A stretch of 64,000 bases of DNA from Paenibacillus sophorae (GCF_018966525.1 NZ_CP076607.1:930001-994000); one strand, 5' to 3'. Positions 52,521 to 61,946 are shown, counted from the first letter of the stretch. A program made the numbers and translations. The notes: generated from the sequence alone by a model not told the origin.

Positions 52521-53069
52521 ATGAGCAAGCTGAAGGAAATTCTCTCGGAAGCAAGGGAAGTGCTGGAACGTGTGGATGAAGCGGATGTGACGGAAACGGC
52601 TGTGCTGCTGGCAGGAGGAAAGCGGATTTTTGTCGTCGGAGAGGGAAGGTCGGGCCTTGTAGCGAAATCATTCGCCATGCGGATGATGCATTTAGGAGCG
52701 ACCGTGTACGTCATCGGCGAGACGATTACTCCATCCATTTCCCATGACGACATCCTGGTGACCGTATCCGGATCGGGAACGACTCACGGTGTCGTATGGA
52801 CGGCGCAGAAGGCCCGGGAACTGGGCGCGTTCGTGATCGCCCTGACGACGGACGGCGGTTCACCGCTGGGCAAGTGCGCTTCCCGGCTCTTGACAATCCC
52901 GGCGGCGACGAAGAACCGCCGCGAGGGAGAACGCCAAAGCGTGCAGCCGCTCGGCTCCCTGTTCGACCAGTGCGTTCATTTCGTGCTGGACAGCGTCTGC
53001 TTGAGCTATGCAGAGCTGAAGGGCGTCGATCATGCCGCGGCATACAAGCTGCACAGCAATGTAGAATAG
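52521..53069 (+). CDS. 6-phospho-3-hexuloisomerase family protein
   Basis: This 182-residue SIS-domain isomerase of the PHI family converts arabino-3-hexulose 6-phosphate to fructose 6-phosphate in the RuMP pathway. VGEGRSGLVAKSFAMRMMHLG and SGSGTTHGVV form the phosphosugar site, and SVQPLGSLFDQ near the end carries the usual catalytic-region residues. ATG 52521 lies 12 bases after AAGGAG; GTG 52509 is too close to it. It completes the operon with the HPS-like gene and is followed by a strong terminator. Confidence 0.92.
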   Translation: MSKLKEILSEAREVLERVDEADVTETAVLLAGGKRIFVVGEGRSGLVAKSFAMRMMHLGATVYVIGETITPSISHDDILVTVSGSGTTHGVVWTAQKARELGAFVIALTTDGGSPLGKCASRLLTIPAATKNRREGERQSVQPLGSLFDQCVHFVLDSVCLSYAELKGVDHAAAYKLHSNVE

Positions 53070-53099
53070 CAAGTGGTTCCCCCGCAGTTATAAAATTTT

Positions 53100-53143
53100 G
53101 GCAGTCCCCTGGGCCCTTGGCGGCAGGGGGCTGCTTTTTTTTA
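53100..53143 (+). terminator. Terminator of the HPS-PHI operon
   Basis: GGCAGTCCCCTG and CAGGGGGCTGC form a long stem followed by eight T. Confidence 0.9.
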
Positions 53144-53475
53144 TTCATGAATATAGGAATGACCATCCGCAAGAAATCGCTCCCGAAGCCCGAACACGAT
53201 TCGATTGCCGCTCTGGAGAATCCGTCTGGGGAAATAACGAATGGGGAAAAGGCTCCCTGTTCAGTGAGGCCGAATTTTGAGCCAGATAAGCCCCTGTCCG
53301 GTCCGGCCCAGCCGGCAGCCGGCTTATTGGCCTAGGGATGGACTGGCGCAGTCTGCGTCTGGTCTTGGTCGGATTTTTTTTCCGGGAGCGTGAATTTCCG
53401 AAACGGGGATTATTCGTGGTACAATATTTTTTAGTGTTTAGGCTTGTCGACAGAACGTGGGAGGCATTATTTGAT

Positions 53476-54726
53476 ATGAAATCCAGAAACTTGGCTACAA
53501 TCTCACTTGTAGTTATGGCGTGCGGCTTTCTGCTGACGCTGTTTTTGCCTGAGAATACGGCTGTAAAGCTGCTCCGGGGCGGCTTTGAGGCCGGACTGGT
53601 CGGCGGCATTGCCGACTGGTTTGCGGTTACGGCGCTGTTCCGCCATCCGCTGGGCCTTCCTATTCCGCATACTTCCCTGCTGCTGAAGAACCGGAATAAG
53701 ATCGTAGGGTCCCTGATTTCGGCAATGGAGAACGAACTGCTGAACAAGGAGAGCATCGAGAACAAGCTGCGCGGAATCAAGTTCATCTCGCTGGGGTCCT
53801 CGATGCTTACAAAGTTCTTCAGCCGTAAGCAGACGAGAATGGAAATCCTGGCCCGCCTGAGCGTCCTTGTGAGCCAGATTCCGGCGGAAAAGGCGCTGCC
53901 GTATCTTCAGTCGGCGCTCGCGGGTTATGTCCGGAACGCGGACCTCAAGAAGACCGCCGATACAGTCGTTACGAGGCTCCTGCATGACGGTAGGGATAAG
54001 GAAGCCCTTGATTACGGTCTCGGGCAGGCTGAGGTCTGGATCAGCCGTCCGGAGACGAAGGCCATGCTCGGCCAGCTCGCGTCCTCCAAGCTTGCCGAAG
54101 TAAAGCTGGGTGGACTGAAGGGAGTGGCTTTTCAGGCGTTTGTCGGCTTCGTCGATGAAGAGATGCTGGGCGAACTGCTGCAGAACATGCTGCGGTCTGC
54201 CATCCGCGATATTCAGGATGAGGACAACGTCTACCGTGAGGACATCATCCGGGAGGTCCGCGTCGCCCTGTTCCAACTGGTGAACGACGAAGAGCGGATG
54301 AAAGCTCTGGCGGACTGGGCTGCGGCCGAACTTGAGGGCCAGGAGGCGGGAGCCTTTCTGCTGGCCCGGCTTGAGGAGATTCGCGGCAGGGTACTCGCTC
54401 TACTGGAAGAAGACCGCTTCCGCGGGGGCAGGGGGCTGTTCGCCGCTTATGCGCTGCTTGCCCGCCGCATCGCCGGGGAGAAGGAATGGATCTCGGAATG
54501 GGAGAGCAAAATCCGTTCCTCCCTTATCGCATTTGCGGAGGCGAACCATTATCGGATCGGCGTGCTGGTGAAGGAAAATCTCGACAAAATGGACGATGCC
54601 AGCCTGGTCGCCATGCTGGAGCAGAAGGTCGGGAAGGACCTGCAATGGATTCGCGTCAACGGCGCGGTGTGCGGGTTCGTGGTCGGTCTGGCGCTTACCC
54701 TAATCCAATGGATCCCGTTAACTTAA
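53476..54726 (+). CDS. DUF445-family membrane protein
   Basis: This 416-residue protein has an N-terminal hairpin of membrane segments around LRGGFEAGLVGGIADWFAVTALFRHPLG, the hallmark of DUF445 (YheB/YtmA-like), then a long helical soluble part, and a final membrane segment. The function is unknown. ATG 53476 has GGGAGG 13 bases upstream. A promoter with TACAAT at 53420 lies before it. The 270 bases between the preceding terminator and this promoter hold no supported gene. Confidence 0.88.
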   Translation: MKSRNLATISLVVMACGFLLTLFLPENTAVKLLRGGFEAGLVGGIADWFAVTALFRHPLGLPIPHTSLLLKNRNKIVGSLISAMENELLNKESIENKLRGIKFISLGSSMLTKFFSRKQTRMEILARLSVLVSQIPAEKALPYLQSALAGYVRNADLKKTADTVVTRLLHDGRDKEALDYGLGQAEVWISRPETKAMLGQLASSKLAEVKLGGLKGVAFQAFVGFVDEEMLGELLQNMLRSAIRDIQDEDNVYREDIIREVRVALFQLVNDEERMKALADWAAAELEGQEAGAFLLARLEEIRGRVLALLEEDRFRGGRGLFAAYALLARRIAGEKEWISEWESKIRSSLIAFAEANHYRIGVLVKENLDKMDDASLVAMLEQKVGKDLQWIRVNGAVCGFVVGLALTLIQWIPLT

Positions 54727-54745
54727 ACGGGATGCGCTAATGTTC

Positions 54746-54803
54746 AAAGGGCAAGGCTGCCGGAGCTTTTTGTAAGCATCCGGAGCCTTGCCCTTTCTCT
54801 TTA
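54746..54803 (+). terminator. Terminator after the DUF445 gene
   Basis: AAAGGGCAAGGCT and AGCCTTGCCCTTT-type arms, with CCGGA-centred pairing inside, are followed by a C/T-rich run. Confidence 0.85.
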
Positions 54804-54914
54804 AGTCTGTCTCTCTTAAGTAAAATACAGCCGACACATCCGTACGGTCATGGCAGGATTTGGGGTTCGGGGTTCCTGCCATAAGGGGGGGTTCCGCCGC
54901 TGACTCGCAGCTAA

Positions 54915-55241
54915 TTACAATTCTTTTTTGCCGTTACTGATTGTATACGCTTCCAGGACGGGGAGTACGAAAATTTTGCCGTCCCCGAAAGAGCCGTGTT
55001 CGCCGGTTCTTGCCGTCCGCTTCACAATGTCGATGACTTCCTCCTTGTCATCCTCAGGAATGACCATCATCAGCATCTTTTTCGAAATCTGGTTGTAGTG
55101 GTTCGTGCCGACTTGAATTCCTTTTTGCTTACCGCGTCCCAATATATCCATTTTACTGATGGAAGGAAAACCTGCGAGCAGCAATTCCGCCATCACATCA
55201 TCGACTTTCTCCGGTCTTACGATAATTTCAAGCATCAACAT
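54915..55241 (-). CDS. P-II family nitrogen regulatory protein (GlnB/NifI-like)
   Basis: This 108-residue protein of the P-II family binds 2-oxoglutarate and ATP/ADP and controls partner proteins by contact. It keeps the start LEIIVRPEKVDDVM, GRGKQKGIQVG at the base of the T-loop, and TGEHGSFGDGKIFVLPV near the nucleotide site. The T-loop (KGIQVGTNHYNQISKKM) lacks the Tyr51 environment of GlnB and is closer to NifI-type proteins. No amtB, glnA or nif gene is nearby, so its partner is unclear. ATG 55241 follows GGGTGGA. A TATAAT box lies at 55336-55341 on the minus strand. Confidence 0.85.
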   Translation of the reverse strand: MLMLEIIVRPEKVDDVMAELLLAGFPSISKMDILGRGKQKGIQVGTNHYNQISKKMLMMVIPEDDKEEVIDIVKRTARTGEHGSFGDGKIFVLPVLEAYTISNGKKEL

Positions 55242-55335
55242 AACAATCCACCCTTTCCACGGACAAAAGATATGCAGGGTGTTGCCGACATAGGAGATGA
55301 GATGTTTATTTCGGTATGGCAACGCTTACATCGTC

Positions 55336-55341
55336 ATTATA
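55336..55341 (-). promoter_or_regulatory. -10 box of the P-II gene
   Basis: A perfect TATAAT on the minus strand with TTTTGC 16 bases upstream. The leader is about 90 nucleotides. Confidence 0.5.
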
Positions 55342-55393
55342 CAACGGAAGCCGATGTGCAAAAGTGAATATTGTCATTGCATAATATTTAATT

Positions 55394-56500
55394 TCATTTC
55401 CGGCGCTGACAGAGTCCGGAGTACAGAAGCTCCAAACGATTCGCCGTTTGCGCCCAGTCGAAAGTCTGAAGCGCGTCCCGTCGCCCTTGCGTTCCGATGG
55501 CGGCGGCCCATTTCGGGCTGCGGGCAAGCGGCAGCATCATTCGGGCGAAAGAAGCGGACTCCCGGTAGTGGTCCACAAGGAAGCCGTTGCGGCCGGATGA
55601 TATGATTTCGCGGATACCGCCGTTGTTGGATGCGATGACCGGCAGTCCGGCGGCCATGGCTTCCACATTGACCAGCCCGAAAGATTCATGCCGCTGTGAA
55701 GGGCAGACCAGACAGTCCGCAATCTGGTAAATTCGGTGAATTTCCTCGTGCGGAACGCCTCCGATGAAGGAAACGGACAGGCGCAAACGCCGGGCGAGCT
55801 GCTTGAGCTTCCGCATATAGGCTGGTTTCCCCGTGCCGGCGATTATGAGATGCACGGGCAAGCGTCTTTCCAGCATAGCCGCCGCCCGCATCAGGACGTG
55901 CAGGCCTTTGCGGGGGATGAGCCGGCCGACAAAAAGAACCGTAAAGCGGCGGGGCAGCCGGTATTCCCGGCGGAGCAGCTGCCGCTGATCCTCCGGAAGC
56001 GGCGTGAACCGGGACAGGTCGGCGCCCAGCGGTACAACTTCAATCGGGAGGCGGGCAGCAGCGAATCGGCGGTCCAGCCGGCCGTGCAGCGACTGGCTGT
56101 TGACGGCAATAAGATCGGCGAGGCCAAGGCTCATGGCGACCTTCGGGTCCCTGGGCACAAAGGTGAGGGAGTGCAGGAACAACACGACCGGAATGTGAGG
56201 GGAGGTCCGCTTCACGGCGGCCGCCAAATGCGGACGGTTGTCTACCTGAATAAGCTCATACGGCTCCTCCCGGAGGGCCTTCAGCGCCCCGGCAAGGTAG
56301 ACGCCGGGAGTATCAGCAGGCAGGCGGATCAGCCTGACTCCTTCGCGCTCTTCCAGCCCGGGAAGTCCCGGCATTCTCCGGCTGATTACGGTGACGTTAT
56401 GTCGGCGGGCAAGCAGCCTGGCTGTCTCCCAGATACAGATTTCCACGGAACCGCTGCCCGGAAGCGGAAACCGTCCCGGCGCTATCATGCAGATGTTCAT
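55394..56500 (-). CDS. Family 4 glycosyltransferase
   Basis: This 368-residue GT-B retaining transferase has an N-terminal acceptor domain with the glycine-rich PLPGSGSVE loop, and a C-terminal donor domain with VGRLIPRKGLHVLM, then HESFGLVNVEAMAAGLPVIASNNGGIREII, the E-X7-E signature. It resembles the YtcC/CotSA group linked to spore coat. ATG 56500 follows GAAAGGGG. It is divergent from the YheC/YheD-type gene, which supports a spore-envelope role. Confidence 0.9.
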   Translation of the reverse strand: MNICMIAPGRFPLPGSGSVEICIWETARLLARRHNVTVISRRMPGLPGLEEREGVRLIRLPADTPGVYLAGALKALREEPYELIQVDNRPHLAAAVKRTSPHIPVVLFLHSLTFVPRDPKVAMSLGLADLIAVNSQSLHGRLDRRFAAARLPIEVVPLGADLSRFTPLPEDQRQLLRREYRLPRRFTVLFVGRLIPRKGLHVLMRAAAMLERRLPVHLIIAGTGKPAYMRKLKQLARRLRLSVSFIGGVPHEEIHRIYQIADCLVCPSQRHESFGLVNVEAMAAGLPVIASNNGGIREIISSGRNGFLVDHYRESASFARMMLPLARSPKWAAAIGTQGRRDALQTFDWAQTANRLELLYSGLCQRRK

Positions 56501-56688
56501 CGTTAGGCCCCTTTCCCAAGCAGCGGATTTTCTTCTTCCTTGCACTATATGCTCATGTCTCGCCGGTAGACACTTTCTTTGCCGGAGAGCGGCGTCTATC
56601 CAATGCGAAAGCTTCTGCCGAAGCATAGTTTACCTTGTATAATCATGCTTCGACAGGAACTTAGTGAACGGGAGTGTGGAATGGAAGG

Positions 56689-57459
56689 ATGAAAGCAAAA
56701 TCGACGCTGACAAGCAAATGGATCAAGACGAAGGTGCTGCTCCGCAGTCCGGAAATTTCGGCACTGATTCCAGAGACGGTAAGACTGACTCGCGAGAATG
56801 CCAAGAGAATGCTGGACAAATACGGAATGGTGTATATCAAGCCGGAGGTGGGCACTTACGGAAACGGAGTAATACGGGCAGAACGCCGATCGGGAAAAAG
56901 CGGAGCCGCGTACTGGTATCAGAGCGGGACCAAGCAGAGAACCTTCGGCACCTTTGAGGCGTTCTATACCTCACTTAAAGGGAAGACGGGAAGCCGCAAT
57001 TACTTGATTCAAAAAGGAATCGACCTGCTGAAAGCCAAGGGCCGGCGCTTTGATATCCGTGTCATGGTTCAGCGCAGTCCCAGCGGAGTCTGGGAAACGA
57101 CAGGGCTGATCGGCCGAGTGGCCGGGGAGGGGAAGATCGTTACGAACTACCATGCCGGCGGCAAACCGACTTCGGTGGAGAAGCTGCTCGCTCCGCATAT
57201 GAGCGATGCGGTTCGGGCTGAAACCATGAAGCGTCTGCGGAAGCTCGGCAAGGATGTCGGACAATTTTACAAGGAAAAATACCCGGGGTTCAAGCAGCTT
57301 GGGGTCGATGTCGGCCTCGACCGTTCCCTGACTCCATGGATCATTGAAGTCAACACCAATCCCGATCCGTACATTTTTAATCAGCTTTCGGATAAAACCA
57401 TGTACCGCAAGGTTATGGCCTACCGCCGGGCACAGCAGACAACCCGTCCCAAACGTTAG
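56689..57459 (+). CDS. YheC/YheD-family spore-coat-associated protein
   Basis: This 256-residue ATP-grasp-like protein is shorter than YheC/YheD of Bacillus (about 360-450). The characteristic stretch MVYIKPEVGTYGNGVIRAER, the RFDIRVMVQR motif, and the end QLGVDVGLD...PWIIEVNTNPDP give the ATP-grasp metal-site residues (Asp, Glu, Asn). It probably joins an amino acid or sugar acid to a coat component; this is unproven. Start ATG 56689 follows TGGAAGG. It is followed by a family 2 glycosyltransferase. Confidence 0.88.
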   Translation: MKAKSTLTSKWIKTKVLLRSPEISALIPETVRLTRENAKRMLDKYGMVYIKPEVGTYGNGVIRAERRSGKSGAAYWYQSGTKQRTFGTFEAFYTSLKGKTGSRNYLIQKGIDLLKAKGRRFDIRVMVQRSPSGVWETTGLIGRVAGEGKIVTNYHAGGKPTSVEKLLAPHMSDAVRAETMKRLRKLGKDVGQFYKEKYPGFKQLGVDVGLDRSLTPWIIEVNTNPDPYIFNQLSDKTMYRKVMAYRRAQQTTRPKR

Positions 57460-57646
57460 AACCTGCACTCTTTTCTTTCTGAAAATGAAAAAAAACAAGA
57501 AAATTTGCATATTGCGTTTCAACCTGCACAATAAAGGGTAATTACAAAAAAATTGTGGAAAAGATCGAATTTCGTCAGGTAGCAGTAGCAACGCAGTCTG
57601 TAGAACAGTCCGTCTATTATTCATTTTTGGAAAAAGGGGTGGGAGT

Positions 57647-58567
57647 TTGAACGGATCGGTGACGTTATCGATAGCCATTTGCACCCGGAACAGACATGAG
57701 GATTTGCAGAAATGCCTGAAATCGATATTTAGCCAGCGGGATATTGCCGGTACGGAGATTGAAATTCTGATCATTGACGACGGCGATACGCAGGAATCTT
57801 GGCTGGAAGAGGTCAGGAGGGAAATGCCTTCCGGTATGGAACTGGGCTATCACCGGAAGAATCGGGAGGAAGCGGGCCTGCTTAAATCACGGATTTATGC
57901 GACCCATGCCTCCAAGTATGAGACCCTTCTGTTCCTGGATGACGATGTAGAGCTGGAAGCGGATTATCTGGCCGTACTTCTGCGGACTTTTGAACGCTAT
58001 CCTGATGCCGTCGGCGTCGGCGGAGTAGACCAGAGCTTCTCCTGCTCCCTGAAGGGCAGATTGCTCATGCTGGTAAGCGGCCGAAGCCGCTTCTCCCCCG
58101 GGAAGCTGTCTTACAGCGGATTTGCCTCCTCCATGAATTTGTGGAACCGGCAGAAACGGATCTTCCGGACCGAATTCCTGCACGGATGCAATATGTGCTT
58201 CCGCAAATCGGCGCTTCGGGATGTGGAACCCGTTGAATGGCTGAACGGCTACAGCCTTGGCGAGGACCTGTATCTGTCCTATCTGGCCGGGCTGCACGGG
58301 CCGATGATTGTGAACCCGGAACTCAAGCTGGTGCATTACGGATCGCCGGCTTCCAGAGACAAGGAGGAACAGGTCGCCTATACCAAGGTTATCAACCACT
58401 ATGAGCTGCTGAAGCTCAGAACCGGCATAACGCCTTTCCGCTATGCCATGCTGCTGTGGACAGCCGGATTTTTATATGCGGAAACGGCTCTTCGGCGCCG
58501 GAAAGAGGCAAGCAGCGGCTATCTCAGAGGCATACGGGAGCTCAGAGGAGCGCAGACCCGAAGCTAA
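57647..58567 (+). CDS. Family 2 glycosyltransferase
   Basis: This 306-residue GT-A inverting transferase has LSIAICTRNRHEDLQKCLKSI at the start, the DXD-type FLDDDVELEADYL, then HGCNMCFRKSALRDV and the acceptor-site GEDLYLSYLAG (ED motif). The C-terminal hydrophobic stretch may touch the membrane. TTG 57647 is the start, with GGGGTGGGAG upstream. It fits with the GT4 and YheC/YheD-type neighbours in a spore- or envelope-glycan set. Confidence 0.9.
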   Translation: MNGSVTLSIAICTRNRHEDLQKCLKSIFSQRDIAGTEIEILIIDDGDTQESWLEEVRREMPSGMELGYHRKNREEAGLLKSRIYATHASKYETLLFLDDDVELEADYLAVLLRTFERYPDAVGVGGVDQSFSCSLKGRLLMLVSGRSRFSPGKLSYSGFASSMNLWNRQKRIFRTEFLHGCNMCFRKSALRDVEPVEWLNGYSLGEDLYLSYLAGLHGPMIVNPELKLVHYGSPASRDKEEQVAYTKVINHYELLKLRTGITPFRYAMLLWTAGFLYAETALRRRKEASSGYLRGIRELRGAQTRS

Positions 58568-58643
58568 TCGCCTGGTGCCAGATTCACGGCCTCTGCGCTG
58601 GAGCGGTACCGAACTTATATCAAGGCTTTTAGGAAAGACACAC

Positions 58644-58692
58644 AGCACCCGAATCATGGGCGAAAGAAGCCTTTGCGGGTGCTTCTGTTTTG
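58644..58692 (+). terminator. Terminator after the family 2 glycosyltransferase
   Basis: AGCACCCG and CGGGTGCT are exact arms, followed by TCTGTTTTG. Confidence 0.8.
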
Positions 58693-58998
58693 TAATGAAC
58701 CTATTAAGCAGCGAAGGAGCTGTCAATGATTCCGGATTACAGAGATTTTTCCCCTAATAGCCTTTATGTACCCTCGTATGTTTGCCTCCCTGTTACCGTA
58801 TACTTGAATGTCAGTAATTCTTCGTTCAACAGCGGCTTTACGCTCAGAAAGGGGTCTTAATTCAATGAACTGCTTGGCGGTGCCGGCATACATTAGTAGA
58901 GAAGACCGCGAGTGCGGACTGCGGGATTTCGTCACCAAGCCTCCTCTTTCACCAAAGATCGGAAGGGTCCGGCTCTGGCGGCTGGATGCTGTTGCTTT

Positions 58999-59604
58999 AT
59001 GACGAGTACCGTAACCGGAAAAAAGCTCAATCTGGAGCCGTACACCCAATGGGCGCAGGGTGTCAGGTTTGCCTCATCCGCCTGCGGGCCCGCCACGATG
59101 GCCGCGATCACCGAGTACTGGGGCAGGAAGCTGGGGGAGCCGAACCTTATCGGCAAGGAGCGTTTCCGCTCGAAGACGGAGCATATCAATCATTTGTACG
59201 CGAGATACGGAGGAAGGCGCTGGGGGATGAGCGCGCGCGGTTTCGAAAAGGGGATTAAGGCGTATCTCCGAACGTCCCTCGGAAATGCACCCGCGATTCG
59301 GCTGCGGAGCTTCAATGATTTCGCCTTGTACAAGGCGGAAATCGACGCAGGCCGGCCGGTGGCGGTGAAGTTCGACAAATGGTTCTCCCTGCGCTGGTTC
59401 GGGAACTACGCATACAACTATCACTGGACCGTGGGAACCGGCTATGAGATGACGGAGCCCAATCTCTGGCTGATTGTCCAGGATAACGGATCGAAACGGG
59501 CGAACGGAGGGTTTACCGCAAGCCGGGAGCGCCGGATTGAATATGCTGCGAATCGCGAGGTGATTACGATGGTGGCGGTGGATTTAATTCGGGCGGAGCA
59601 ATGA
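58999..59604 (+). CDS. C39-like cysteine peptidase-family protein
   Basis: This protein of about 201 residues has a papain-like C39_2 pattern: LEPYTQWAQGVRFASSACGPATMAAI gives the catalytic Cys in ACGPATMA, NYHWTVGTGY the His, and VQDNGS an Asn/Asp partner. No signal peptide or membrane segment is seen, so it would act in the cytoplasm or leave by another route. ATG 58999 is the best start, but its ribosome site is weak; open frame continues upstream to 58912. Bases 58700-58998 hold only a short unrecognised frame. Confidence 0.75.
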   Translation: MTSTVTGKKLNLEPYTQWAQGVRFASSACGPATMAAITEYWGRKLGEPNLIGKERFRSKTEHINHLYARYGGRRWGMSARGFEKGIKAYLRTSLGNAPAIRLRSFNDFALYKAEIDAGRPVAVKFDKWFSLRWFGNYAYNYHWTVGTGYEMTEPNLWLIVQDNGSKRANGGFTASRERRIEYAANREVITMVAVDLIRAEQ

Positions 59605-59870
59605 CTTCGATCCCTACGCGGCAATCCGGCAAGCTATTAAACCAATTGCTCTGATTTTTGCAGTATTTTACAGAAAACTGGATGGTTGGTTTACAAAAAA
59701 CGGAAGTTTAGCAGTTTGACACCAGATGGGACGCATTGTATAATCCCGGGGAATACAGGAAAAAACGGCGTGCCCGTCCTTTTAGAGACCGCATCCGTTA
59801 TGATAACAAATCAAACGTTTGCTCTGCGCGCGATCAGGCAGATCGCCGAGAGTGAGAATATAAAGGAGCC

Positions 59871-61835
59871 ATGATCGATTTGTCGGTACAAAGGGGAAAG
59901 GGTGAGCCGATTGATTACGGCGATCCTGCGGTCGTAGGGGGTGTCCCCGTCCATGTTGGCGGCTTTGACGATTTGCCCGGTTACGAGGGCGACGATTTGG
60001 GCGTGAGCTACACGCCGGAGCGCTCCACGTTCCGGGTGTGGGCGCCGACCTCCCAGCAAGCGGAGCTGGTACTGTACGACTCCTGGCAGGGAGATGCTTC
60101 AGCTGTTCTGCCGATGACCCGTGATATTGGGGGAACCTGGATGCTGACGGTTAAGGGCGATCTGGAAGGCAAATTCTATACGTATCGCGTATGGATCGAA
60201 GAGCAGTGGAACGAAGCGGTCGATCCCTACGCTAGAGCCGTCGGCGTAAATGGCGACCTTGGGGCCATTCTCGATCTCCGAAAGACGGATCCGCTGCGCT
60301 GGACCGAAGACAAACCGCCTTTTAACGATCCCGTGGACGCTGTCATCTATGAGCTGCACCTGCGGGACTTATCGATTCATCCGGCCGGAGGCATCCGGCA
60401 GAAAGGGAAGTTTACCGGCCTTGCCGAGAGCGGCACACGCGGACCGGAGGGGATTCTTACCGGGCTGGACCATATCGCCAGTCTTGGCGTCACCCATGTG
60501 CAGCTGCAGCCGATTGCGGATTACGCGACCGAAAGCGTGGATGAAACGAAGCTCGATCAGCCGCATTATAACTGGGGTTACGATCCGAAGAACTATAATG
60601 TTCCCGAAGGCTCCTATGCGACCGATCCTTACGTTCCGGGGGTTCGAATAAAAGAGCTTAAGTGCCTGGTTCAGACGCTGCATGACCGCGGCCTGCGGGT
60701 CATAATGGACGTTGTATATAACCATGTTTATGACAGCTACCGCATGAATCTGGCCAAGCTTGTTCCGGGGTACTACTTGCGCTATAAAGCGGACGGTACG
60801 CTGTCGAACGGATCGGGCTGCGGCAATGACTGCGCTACCGAGCGCAGGATGATGTCCCGATATATTGCCGATTCCGTGCTGTATTGGGCAAAAGAGTACC
60901 ATATCGACGGCTTCCGCTTCGATCTGATGGGCCTCATGGACATCGGCACCATGACGGAGATCCGCCGGCGGCTTGATGAGCTGGACCCTTCCATCCTTAC
61001 GATCGGGGAGGGCTGGGTGATGGACACGGAGCTTGCGCCTTCGCAGCGGGCGAACCAGCACAACAGCGCTTTGCTGCCAAGATTCGGGCAGTTTAACGAC
61101 GGCTTCCGTGACGCGGTCAAGGGAAGCATTTTTCTGCATAACCGCAAAGGCTTCATCAGCGGAGGAGCCGGAGCCGAGAACGGGGTCATGGCCGGAATCG
61201 CCGGAGGCATCACTTACGGGCCGGGGATCTGGCAGTTCGCCCAGGAACCGCAGCAGTCCGTCAACTTTGTGGAATGCCATGACAATCATACGCTGTGGGA
61301 TAAATTGCTGCTGTCTACGGAAGGGGCGACGGACGAGGAACGCCGCGCTATGCACCTGCTTGCTTCCGCAATGGTGCTGACGAGTCAGGGCATTCCGTTT
61401 CTGCATGCCGGCCAGGAGTTCATGCGGACGAAATACGGCATTGAGAACAGCTATAACGGACCGGAAGAAATCAATTGGCTCGATTGGCAGCGGTGTGCCG
61501 CCCATCGGGATGACGTTGAATATATGAAGAAATTGATTGCGCTGCGCAAGGAGCATCCGGCGTTCCGGCTGCGGAGCGCGGAGGAGATCCGCCGGGGTCT
61601 TTTCTTTGAGCGGACCCCTGGCGGAGCGGTAGCCTATACGCTGCGGAATCACGCTGGAGGAGATTCGGCGAGTCACTTATACGTGGTTTATAAAGCGCTG
61701 ATAGGAGAGATGTCGCTGGCGCTTCCGAAGCTGGGAGAATGGCAGCCGCTGCTCGGCGGAGAACAAATTGTCCGTCTAACCAAAGAACAGGCCATTATCC
61801 GGGGCATCGGAATGACGGTGCTGGCGGTGCAGTGA
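59871..61835 (+). CDS. pulA: Type I pullulanase
   Basis: This 654-residue GH13 debranching enzyme cuts alpha-1,6 bonds in pullulan or glycogen. It has an N-terminal early-set domain (STFRVWAPTSQQAELVLYD, CBM48), the type I signature YNWGYDP near residue 238, catalytic Asp in GFRFDLMG, Glu in LTIGEGW and transition-state Asp in VECHDNHTLWD. There is no signal peptide, so it works inside the cell, probably on glycogen or imported dextrins. AAAGGAG is only 2 bases before ATG 59871; TTG 59880 is a possible better-spaced start. Confidence 0.94.
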   Translation: MIDLSVQRGKGEPIDYGDPAVVGGVPVHVGGFDDLPGYEGDDLGVSYTPERSTFRVWAPTSQQAELVLYDSWQGDASAVLPMTRDIGGTWMLTVKGDLEGKFYTYRVWIEEQWNEAVDPYARAVGVNGDLGAILDLRKTDPLRWTEDKPPFNDPVDAVIYELHLRDLSIHPAGGIRQKGKFTGLAESGTRGPEGILTGLDHIASLGVTHVQLQPIADYATESVDETKLDQPHYNWGYDPKNYNVPEGSYATDPYVPGVRIKELKCLVQTLHDRGLRVIMDVVYNHVYDSYRMNLAKLVPGYYLRYKADGTLSNGSGCGNDCATERRMMSRYIADSVLYWAKEYHIDGFRFDLMGLMDIGTMTEIRRRLDELDPSILTIGEGWVMDTELAPSQRANQHNSALLPRFGQFNDGFRDAVKGSIFLHNRKGFISGGAGAENGVMAGIAGGITYGPGIWQFAQEPQQSVNFVECHDNHTLWDKLLLSTEGATDEERRAMHLLASAMVLTSQGIPFLHAGQEFMRTKYGIENSYNGPEEINWLDWQRCAAHRDDVEYMKKLIALRKEHPAFRLRSAEEIRRGLFFERTPGGAVAYTLRNHAGGDSASHLYVVYKALIGEMSLALPKLGEWQPLLGGEQIVRLTKEQAIIRGIGMTVLAVQ

Positions 61836-61851
61836 TTGTTTTTGGATCTAT

Positions 61852-61873
61852 AGACCCTTCGGGGTCTTTTTTA
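61852..61873 (+). terminator. Terminator after pulA
   Basis: AGACCC-TTCG-GGGTCT hairpin followed by TTTTTT. Confidence 0.92.
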
Positions 61874-61916
61874 TTGTGAAGAGTCTCCCGGTTGCGCCTC
61901 CACGATTAAAGATAAA

Positions 61917-61946
61917 TTGATTTAAATTTGAAATTTCTGTGATAAT
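61917..61946 (+). promoter_or_regulatory. Promoter of gltD
   Basis: TTGATT and GATAAT are spaced by 18 bases. A leader of about 275 nucleotides follows before the gltD start. It contains short frames but no recognised element. Confidence 0.55.

Noticed and set aside
60369..61676. A 435-codon minus-strand frame opposite the pullulanase gene
   Set aside because: It is a shadow of pulA with Arg/His/Gln-rich sequence and no domain.
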